A DNA stretch of 36,930 nucleotides from Nocardia tenerifensis NBRC 101015. GTDB lineage: Bacteria > Actinomycetota > Actinomycetes > Mycobacteriales > Mycobacteriaceae. Below, piece by piece: positions 31,044 through 36,930 of the stretch. Every line of letters starts with the position of its first letter. Position 1 is the stretch's first letter. The notes under the pieces are model-generated. The model saw nothing but the letters and a program-made list of their open reading frames with translations. It did no database searches and had not been told where the DNA came from. A program made the position numbers and the translations under genes. The stretch covers positions 1 to 36,930 of the forward strand of contig NZ_BAGH01000180.1 of assembly GCF_000308715.1 (NCBI RefSeq), read 5' to 3'.

Positions 31044-31808
31044 ATGGCGAATGATGTGCAGCTGGGCGAGGTTCGGACCTGGTATGACGAAACAGGTGAC
31101 GGCGAGCCGATTTTGCTGCTGCACGGCGGCTTCGTGGACTCGCGGTCGTTCGAGCCCGCCGTCGCCGGCCTGGCCGAGCATTTCCGGGTGTTCCGCATGG
31201 ACCGGCGCGGGCACGGTCGCACGCCCGACGTCGCGGGCCCGCTCACCTACGACCTGATGGCGCAGGACACCATCGCCTTCCTCGACACGGTGGTCGGCGG
31301 CGCGGCGCATCTCGTCGGCTACAGCGACGGCGCGGTCGTCGCCCTGCTGGTCGCGGTCCGGCGTCCGGATCTGGTCCGCAAGCTCGTCGCGATCAGCGGC
31401 AACTTCCATCGCGACGGCGTGCTGCCCGGCGTGCTCGACGGCTTCGCCGACGAGGAACCCATGCGGCGCTTGGCCGCTCGCTACGGCGAGGTCTCACCAG
31501 ACGGCGAGGAGCACTTCCCCGTCGTCGCCGACAAGGTGCTCAGGATGGGACGGGAAGGGCCGACCCTGACCGTCGAGGAACTTGCCGCGATCACCAGCCC
31601 GACCCTCGTGGTCGCCGCGGACGACGACGCGGTCAGCCTCGAGCACACCATCGCCCTCTACCGCGCCATCCCGAACTCCGAGCTGGCCATCGTCCCCGGC
31701 ACGTCCCACCTGCTCATCGTCGAGAAGCCCGCCGAGGTGTATCGACTGATCGGCATCTTCCTCACCACCGAACCGCCCCGAACCTTGCAGCCCATCCGCC
31801 GCGCCTGA
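31044..31808 (+). CDS. alpha/beta hydrolase
   Basis: 254 residues. The fold motifs are PILLLHGGFVDSRSFEP (oxyanion HGG), FRMDRRGHGRTPDV, the nucleophile elbow LVGYSDGAVVALLVA with Ser, the acid in VVAADDDAVSLEHT, and His in VPGTSHLLIVEKP. The G-Y-S-D-G elbow is common in esterases and C-C hydrolase-like enzymes of actinobacteria. It is 10 bases after the SRPBCC gene. It converges with the hypothetical gene at 31813 with only four bases between, leaving no room for a terminator. Confidence 0.92.
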   Translation: MANDVQLGEVRTWYDETGDGEPILLLHGGFVDSRSFEPAVAGLAEHFRVFRMDRRGHGRTPDVAGPLTYDLMAQDTIAFLDTVVGGAAHLVGYSDGAVVALLVAVRRPDLVRKLVAISGNFHRDGVLPGVLDGFADEEPMRRLAARYGEVSPDGEEHFPVVADKVLRMGREGPTLTVEELAAITSPTLVVAADDDAVSLEHTIALYRAIPNSELAIVPGTSHLLIVEKPAEVYRLIGIFLTTEPPRTLQPIRRA

Positions 31809-31812
31809 GCGT

Positions 31813-32262
31813 TCACTCGAGCTGCTCGAACTTCCACAGCTCGAATCCCTCGGGCACGGTGTCGCTCAATGAGATTCGGTCGTGTGCCCACGATCCCGCC
31901 CACGGGGGCATGCCCGTGCCGCTCTCCACGGTGAGGATCGGCAGGGGATGCACGCGCCGACGCCGCGCGTTCATCCGCACCCCCGCCTTGTCCACATATT
32001 CGAAACGGTCGTGGTTGAGGATGTACTGTCCGGTGCACCCGTGCTCCGGAGGTGCGAGCGGCGCGACTCTCGCGACGGTTTCATACAGACGGCCCTGCCA
32101 CCGCGCCCACACCACCCGGGTGGGCATCGTCAGCAGCCGTTCGACCCCCTGCACCTCGTGATTCCCGACCCACGCGTGCTCCTCGAGCCGCACCCCGGGC
32201 TCCACATACCCGATCACCCGATGGTCGTCATCCAGGAGCACCGCTCGATAGAACTGCCGCAC
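31813..32262 (-). CDS. hypothetical protein
   Basis: 149 residues from a GTG (VRQFYRAVLLDDDHRVIGYV), with AAAGGG about ten bases upstream. The composition is strand-rich with many Trp/Arg (MPTRVVWARWQGRLYETVAR, TVESGTGMPPWAGSWAHDRI). No signal peptide, membrane segment or known motif is seen. Divergent from the secreted protein gene across about 200 bases. Function unknown. Confidence 0.65.
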   Translation of the reverse strand: MRQFYRAVLLDDDHRVIGYVEPGVRLEEHAWVGNHEVQGVERLLTMPTRVVWARWQGRLYETVARVAPLAPPEHGCTGQYILNHDRFEYVDKAGVRMNARRRRVHPLPILTVESGTGMPPWAGSWAHDRISLSDTVPEGFELWKFEQLE

Positions 32263-32462
32263 GTAGCCGTAACCCTTTCGGAGGTAAGCGATTTCGCACC
32301 ATGCTCACATCCGATTGCGCTCCCGCGATTACCACGGCGTTACAACCGGGCTAGCGATCATGAACCAAGTGCTTCCCCCGGCCGGCGAGTTACCGTCCAT
32401 CCTTCTCCCGCATCGCAACGAATAGGCAGTGTCAGATACGACGGAACTAGCGAAGGAGGGCA

Positions 32463-32888
32463 ATGAGTCGATTCGAGACGGTTCGGCCAAGCGCGGTGAT
32501 CGTAGGCGCTCTCGCCGGTGCGGCGCTGGTAGGAGCGATGGTCGGCGCCGGTCCGTCCGGTGCGCGGCCGGACCCGACCTTGGCGATCGGCGAGATCAAG
32601 GTAAGCGAGACCAAGGCCGAGGTGAAGGTCGAGTACAACTGCGCGAAGAGCGACGGTATAAGCGTTCTCGCCGTAGGCATGCTGCAGTCGAACCCGAAGA
32701 GCGAGCCGGCGGCGGGCGAGGCGGTCCAACCGGCCGAATGCGACGGTCAGGACAAGGCGATCACCGTCGAAGTCCCGGCAGGCCAGGGGAAGTTCGACCC
32801 GAAGTCCGGCGGCCTCGTCGCCGCCGGGTTGGCCGATGGCAACGGCGAGTCGATCGCGCGGGCAGCGTTGACCTACAAGCCCCGGTGA
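32463..32888 (+). CDS. small secreted protein
   Basis: 141 residues. A classical signal peptide is present: basic start MSRFETVRPS, hydrophobic AVIVGALAGAALVGAMVGA, and likely cleavage near PSGA|RPDP (about residue 34). The mature part is about 105 residues of beta-type sequence (AIGEIKVSETKAEVKVEYNC) with two cysteines, C60 and C93, able to form one disulfide. A strong AAGGAGGG precedes the ATG. Exported to the cell envelope or outside; no family recognised. It resembles many small exported proteins of Mycobacteriales. Confidence 0.8.
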   Translation: MSRFETVRPSAVIVGALAGAALVGAMVGAGPSGARPDPTLAIGEIKVSETKAEVKVEYNCAKSDGISVLAVGMLQSNPKSEPAAGEAVQPAECDGQDKAITVEVPAGQGKFDPKSGGLVAAGLADGNGESIARAALTYKPR

Positions 32889-32956
32889 ACCGGCTCGAAC
32901 CCATTGTGACCGGCCGGGAGTAGCGTTCACACCAGCGGCCGAGATGTTGTCGAGTC

Positions 32957-34291
32957 TCACTCGAGCTCACCGAGGGCGTTCTCGAGGTGGTCGAGGAGAC
33001 CGGCGAGTTGGGGGACCCGGCGATCGTCGCCGACTATGCCGACATCCAAGCTGTTCGCGGTGCTGAAGACCGTGATGTTGACCGCTTGGCCGTCGGCGAC
33101 GATCGACAGGGGGTAGCTCGCCGCCAATCGTGCGCCGTGCCAGTACAACGGTCGGCGTGGTCCGGGGATGTTGGAGACCACGACGTTGAAAGGCGGTGGC
33201 CCCGAGTGTATTCCGGGCAGCAGCGAGAGCGCGAGCGGGCCGAGCACGCATGCCGACAGTGCCATCGCGTTCGTCGTGGGCAGGGATGCGTACAGTTGTT
33301 TGCTGCGGCGCATCGAATCGGCGATGTGCCGAATCCGGTCCAGCGGATTTGCGATGTCGGTGGCGAGCCCGCACAGCACCGCGCCCACCTTGTTGCCACC
33401 GGCCGCCTCGGCGCGGTCCTTCGCGCGCAGCGACACCGGAACCAGGGCGATCAATGGCTTGTCCGGCAACGCGTCTCGCTCGATCAGGTAGGTGCGCAGG
33501 GCTCCGGCCGCCATCGCGAGCACCACGTCGTTGACGGTGACGCCCAAACCTCGCTTGGCCCGCATGAGCCGTTCGAGCTTCCATGATCGGACCACGCACT
33601 GCCGCTCCGGCCCGATCGGGACGTTGAACATGGTGCGGGGCGCCTCGTAAGGCAGCGTCAATTGCTGTTGGAACACCGTCGCGCGAATCATGGTGGGCAC
33701 CGACGACATCGCCGCGGCGGCGGATTTGGCGGCGGCCGACAGGGTCGGACCCGAAGCTACGCCCGCGGATTCGAGCGCCCTCGGTGTATGCCATATCGCG
33801 CCCCCCTCGGCGATGCCCGCCTCGTGCGCGAGGGACCGATGTACCACATTCGCCACGGATACCCCGTCGAACACCGAGTGGTGGACCTTCGAATACAGCC
33901 GGATCCGACCGTCGCTCGCACCGTCGATCAAATAGGTCTCCCACAGCGGGCGCCGGTCGTCGAGCGGTGTGCTGTGCAGTTCCGAGACCAGCTGTAGCAC
34001 TTGGCCGGCCTCGCCGGGGTGGGGCACCGACACTCGCCGAAGGTGATATCGGAGGTCGATGTCCTCGTCGCTGGCCCAGATCAACGGGGGAAGGAACGGC
34101 AGATATCTGGGGCGTTTGCGGAACGCGGGATCGATGGCCTTGTCCGCCGACAACTCCGCTTGAACGCGGCGGGCGAAGTCCGGTGCCGCGTCGGCCGGCA
34201 CATCGAAAACCTGGAGTACCGCGACGTGCATCGGGTGTCCGAGCCGATCGCCGAGCAGAAAGATGGCATCCAGTGGCGCGATGAGTTCCAT
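32957..34291 (-). CDS. wax ester synthase/diacylglycerol acyltransferase (WS/DGAT)
   Basis: 444 residues, usual length. The active-site motif HHxxxDG is present at H137-H138-S-V-F-D142-G143 (KVHHSVFDGVS). Other family blocks are PLDAIFLLGDRLGHPMHVAV at the start, PLDDRRPLWETYLIDG, GVTVNDVVLAMAAGALRTYL and VVSNIPGPRRPLYWHGARL near the C-terminus. The enzyme esterifies acyl-CoA to diacylglycerol or fatty alcohol, giving storage lipids; it is membrane-associated. GGGAG lies nine bases before the ATG. The neighbouring car gene encodes an enzyme that reduces carboxylic acids to aldehydes, a step towards fatty alcohols, so a functional link is possible (inference). Confidence 0.95.
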   Translation of the reverse strand: MELIAPLDAIFLLGDRLGHPMHVAVLQVFDVPADAAPDFARRVQAELSADKAIDPAFRKRPRYLPFLPPLIWASDEDIDLRYHLRRVSVPHPGEAGQVLQLVSELHSTPLDDRRPLWETYLIDGASDGRIRLYSKVHHSVFDGVSVANVVHRSLAHEAGIAEGGAIWHTPRALESAGVASGPTLSAAAKSAAAAMSSVPTMIRATVFQQQLTLPYEAPRTMFNVPIGPERQCVVRSWKLERLMRAKRGLGVTVNDVVLAMAAGALRTYLIERDALPDKPLIALVPVSLRAKDRAEAAGGNKVGAVLCGLATDIANPLDRIRHIADSMRRSKQLYASLPTTNAMALSACVLGPLALSLLPGIHSGPPPFNVVVSNIPGPRRPLYWHGARLAASYPLSIVADGQAVNITVFSTANSLDVGIVGDDRRVPQLAGLLDHLENALGELE

Positions 34292-34976
34292 GGTCGGTCA
34301 CTCCCTGGCGACGGTGAAACGTTCTGTGAAAGTTGTTCTCTCGCAATACGTACCGGCCACTCGGTTCGAGTGATTAACGCGATACTACGAAAGTAGCCGA
34401 ACCTGAACGCTTTACGCAGGTTGTGTTGCCGACCGGAGTCGCGTCGAAACCGCTCGCGGCCGAGAGGCGTTGTGTAACAGGCTCGCGCGCAACGGTTTAG
34501 CTAGAGCACGTAAGGCTGTCCGGGGCCGATCGATCATCGCCGGACCCGATGGGAGCTAATGTCGAGGCATCGGACTCGCCCCCGTCGACCGTGCGCAACG
34601 GCAATGTGTTCATGCGGGTAGATCTTCTCCGACATCTCGCCCGGTCGAGCAGGATCGATCGAGTCCTCGGCTGCGGACCCATGGTGTCCGCGACACAACG
34701 GCGGGCCGCCTGGAACTTGCTCGGTGGCGCACCATAGGCGGCCGCGAATGAACCGGCCCGAGCACACCGCGATCGGCTGGGAGTAGCGGAGGTTCGGCCG
34801 AGACCGTCCGGACGCCGGCGCTCGCGGGAGAGCCGATGCGGGTCGGCTCTTTTACAGAACATTGACAGCCGCGCAAATCATTTGCTTTGCTAAGCTAACT
34901 ATGTCTGGCGCGGTTCGCGCCGTCGAGCTCTACCTGATCCCGTCAAGTTCTTGCTGGTCGTGGAGGTGGACCTGTT
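34292..34976. other. 685-base region without a recognisable gene
   Basis: It separates the divergent WS/DGAT and car genes and must hold both promoters. Short frames at 34497-34862 (minus) and 34549-34737 (plus) have no good starts, families or conserved composition. Near car, TTGACA at 34862-34867 and the AT-rich stretch TTTGCTAAGCTAACTATG (34886-34903) may mark its promoter, but the spacing to any one -10 hexamer is not ideal. Confidence 0.5.
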
Positions 34977-36930
34977 ATGTCGATTGACTCTCGTGAACAG
35001 CGGCTCGCACGCCGTATCGCGGATTTGCACGCCGATGATCCTCAGTTCGCGGCCGCGGTGCCGAGCGCGGCGGTGACCGCTGCGCTCGAGCGACCGGAGC
35101 TGCGGTTGCCGCGGATCGTGCGGACCGTGCTGGAAGGGTATGCGGATCGGCCGGCGCTCGGGCAGCGCGCCGTGCGATTCGGGCGGGATTCCAAGACCGG
35201 GCGCGTCGTGCCGGAGCTGCTGCCGAGTTTCGAGACGCTGAGCTACCGCGAACTGGCGGAGCGCGTCGACGCGACGGCGAGCGCGTTCGTCGCGGACGGG
35301 GTGCGACCGGGCGATCGCGTCTGCGTGCTCGGATTCACCAGCGTCGACTACACGATCATCGATATGGCGCTGATCCAGGTCGGCGCGGTGGCGGTGCCGT
35401 TGCAGACCAGTGCGCCGGTCGCCCAGCTGAGCCCGATCGTCGCGGAGACCGAGCCGCGCGTAATCGCCTCGAGCGCGGACTATCTCGCCGACGCCGTCGA
35501 CCTGGCGCGCACCGCCCCGGCGGCCGAGCGGCTGGTCGTCTTCGACTACTTCCCGCAGGCGGACGAGCAGCGCGAAGCCTTCGACGCCGCACGAGCACGC
35601 CTGGCCGAGGCGGGCGGCACGGTGACGCTGGAAAGCTTGTCCGAGCTGATAGACCGTGGAAAGGCCCTGCCCGCAACCGATTTCGTCTCCGAGGCGGACG
35701 ATCCGCTGACGCTGCTGATCTACACCTCCGGCAGCACCGGCGCGCCGAAGGGCGCGATGTACACCGAGCGCCTGGTCGCCAACTTCTGGCGCAAGTCGAC
35801 CAGGGCGGCGTGGGCTCAGGACAGCGCCGAGCCGTCGATCTCGCTCAATTTCATGCCGATGAGCCACGTCATGGGCCGCAGCGCGCTGTACGGGACGCTC
35901 GGCAACGGCGGAACGGCGTATTTCGCCGCGCGGAGCGACCTTTCGACCCTGCTGGAGGATCTGGCGCTGGTCCGCCCGACCCAGCTGAACTTCGTGCCGC
36001 GGATCTGGGAGATGCTGTATCAGGAGTTCCAGAGCGAGCTGGATCGCCGGTCCGGCGACGGCGTCGATCGCGCGGCGCTCGCGGCGCGGGTCCTGGCCGA
36101 GCAGCGGCAATCCCTGCTCGGCGGCCGGTTCGTCACGGCGCTGACCGGCTCCGCGCCGATCTCCGCCGAACTGAAGGAGTTCGTCGAGTCCCTGCTCGAC
36201 ATGCATTTGCTGGAGGGCTACGGCTCGACCGAGTCCGGCGCGGTGTTCATCGACGGGCACGTGCGGCGGCCGCCGATCATCGACTACAAGCTGGTCGACG
36301 TGCCCGAGCTGGGCTACTTCCACACCGATCGGCCGCATCCCCGGGGTGAGCTGCTGGTCAAGTCGCACGACATGTTCCCCGGCTACTACAAGCGGCCCGA
36401 GGTCACCGCGGCGATGTTCGACGCCGACGGCTACTACCGCACGGGCGATATCGTGGCCGAGCTCGGCCCGGACGAACTGGTCTACCTCGACCGCCGCAAC
36501 AATGTGCAGAAACTCTCGCAGGGCGAGTTCGTCACGGTCTCGACCCTGGAGGCGGTGTTCGAGGCCAGCCCGCTGATTCGCCAGATCTACCTCTACGGCA
36601 ACAGCGCTCGCGCCTACCTGCTAGCGGTGATCGTGCCCACCGAGGATGCGCTGGCTCGCGGCGACAGCGCGACGGTGAAGTCGCTCATCGGCGAATCGCT
36701 CCAGCAGGTCGCCCGCGCGGCCGAGTTGCAGTCCTACGAGATCCCGCGCGACTTCCTCCTCGAGACAACGCCTTTCACGCTGGAGAACGGTCTGCTCACC
36801 GGCATCCGCAAACTGGCGCGCCCAAAGCTCAAGGAGCAGTACGGCGAACGGCTGGAACGGCTCTACACCGAGCTGGCCGAGGGGCAGGCCGGCGAGCTGA
36901 GCGCGCTGCGGCGCGACGGCGCAGGCCGCC
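34977..36930 (+). CDS. car: carboxylic acid reductase, adenylation domain and start of the linker (partial)
   Basis: The first 651 residues of an about 1,170-residue enzyme that reduces carboxylic acids to aldehydes with ATP and NADPH; the carrier and reductase domains lie beyond the right edge. The ATG is preceded by GGAGGTGGAC. The adenylation motifs are [18 protein letters not shown] (near residue 247), [19 protein letters not shown], and the CAR-typical hinge [20 protein letters not shown] (near residue 506). The segment [20 protein letters not shown] and the end [13 protein letters not shown] agree with Nocardia CAR as I remember it. The enzyme needs a phosphopantetheinyl transferase, not seen here. 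The frame stays open to the edge. Divergent from the WS/DGAT gene. Confidence 0.96.
   Translation, partial: MSIDSREQRLARRIADLHADDPQFAAAVPSAAVTAALERPELRLPRIVRTVLEGYADRPALGQRAVRFGRDSKTGRVVPELLPSFETLSYRELAERVDATASAFVADGVRPGDRVCVLGFTSVDYTIIDMALIQVGAVAVPLQTSAPVAQLSPIVAETEPRVIASSADYLADAVDLARTAPAAERLVVFDYFPQADEQREAFDAARARLAEAGGTVTLESLSELIDRGKALPATDFVSEADDPLTLLIYTSGSTGAPKGAMYTERLVANFWRKSTRAAWAQDSAEPSISLNFMPMSHVMGRSALYGTLGNGGTAYFAARSDLSTLLEDLALVRPTQLNFVPRIWEMLYQEFQSELDRRSGDGVDRAALAARVLAEQRQSLLGGRFVTALTGSAPISAELKEFVESLLDMHLLEGYGSTESGAVFIDGHVRRPPIIDYKLVDVPELGYFHTDRPHPRGELLVKSHDMFPGYYKRPEVTAAMFDADGYYRTGDIVAELGPDELVYLDRRNNVQKLSQGEFVTVSTLEAVFEASPLIRQIYLYGNSARAYLLAVIVPTEDALARGDSATVKSLIGESLQQVARAAELQSYEIPRDFLLETTPFTLENGLLTGIRKLARPKLKEQYGERLERLYTELAEGQAGELSALRRDGAGR

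Noticed and set aside
34497..34862. Possible 121-residue gene between WS/DGAT and car, and a 62-residue frame on the other strand
   Set aside because: No ribosome-binding site, no recognisable family, and arginine/serine-rich shadow composition in overlapping frames.
1..36930. CRISPR arrays, tRNA or rRNA genes, insertion sequences
   Set aside because: No regularly spaced repeats, cloverleaf-like segments, transposase motifs or terminal inverted repeats were recognised by reading.

Overview
The window comes from a high-GC actinobacterium, most likely Nocardia or a close relative in the Mycobacteriales. The pointers are a carboxylic acid reductase (car), a WS/DGAT wax-ester synthase, a fused cysNC with cysD, a perfect match to the mycobacterial/rhodococcal KstR operator, an Rv3531c-Rv3530c-Rv3529c-like operon, and several TetR/IclR/GntR-controlled lipid-type genes. 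No rRNA, tRNA, CRISPR array, integrase or transposase was recognised.

Layout. (1) 1-6178, minus strand: a tightly packed operon, gntR - small 2[4Fe-4S] ferredoxin - lipoprotein substrate-binding protein - permease (disrupted) - ATPase - AprA/fumarate-reductase-like flavoprotein. The flavoprotein has HEAT-like repeats at its end and runs off the left edge. The binding protein carries a C-terminal NosL-like domain. Import of a small anion or sulfonate-like compound seems coupled to a flavin/Fe-S redox step. (2) 6542-12050: a lipid-type block with TetR, a large acyl-CoA dehydrogenase, an APH-like phosphotransferase, a lipocalin/CrtC-like protein with a one-base frameshift, and a divergent TetR facing a clear palindromic operator. 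(3) 12110-19913: sulfate activation (cysD, cysNC), an IclR regulator, a KstR-type operator, a DUF1214-SDR-sulfotransferase operon, and a PaaI-like thioesterase. CysDNC makes PAPS, the donor used by the sulfotransferase, so the two halves are plausibly linked. (4) 20085-20741: a HAD phosphatase.

(5) 20843-29479: a segment of visibly lower GC and different codon use. It holds a 2H phosphoesterase, an alpha/beta hydrolase, a zinc-ribbon/HTH/TPR regulator, an NMP-kinase-like protein, a radical SAM-SPASM enzyme, a cupin-like protein, a membrane protein, a Nudix hydrolase, a decayed PfkB kinase and small ORFs. Two divergent promoters here, about 4.8 kb apart, share the 19-bp pattern TATACG-N7-YATACC. 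This suggests one regulon, probably governed by the zinc-ribbon/HTH regulator. It is the best candidate for an undescribed (nucleotide- or peptide-modifying) system.

(6) 29529-36930: a TetR regulator next to two coupled SRPBCC-type genes, an alpha/beta hydrolase, a hypothetical protein, a small secreted protein, a WS/DGAT acyltransferase, a 685-base region without a recognisable gene, and the first two thirds of car, cut by the right edge.

Three genes (the permease, the CrtC-like protein and PfkB) are broken by small changes. The 5-G run in the CrtC-like gene could be a sequencing error. PfkB carries two independent lesions and looks like genuine decay.
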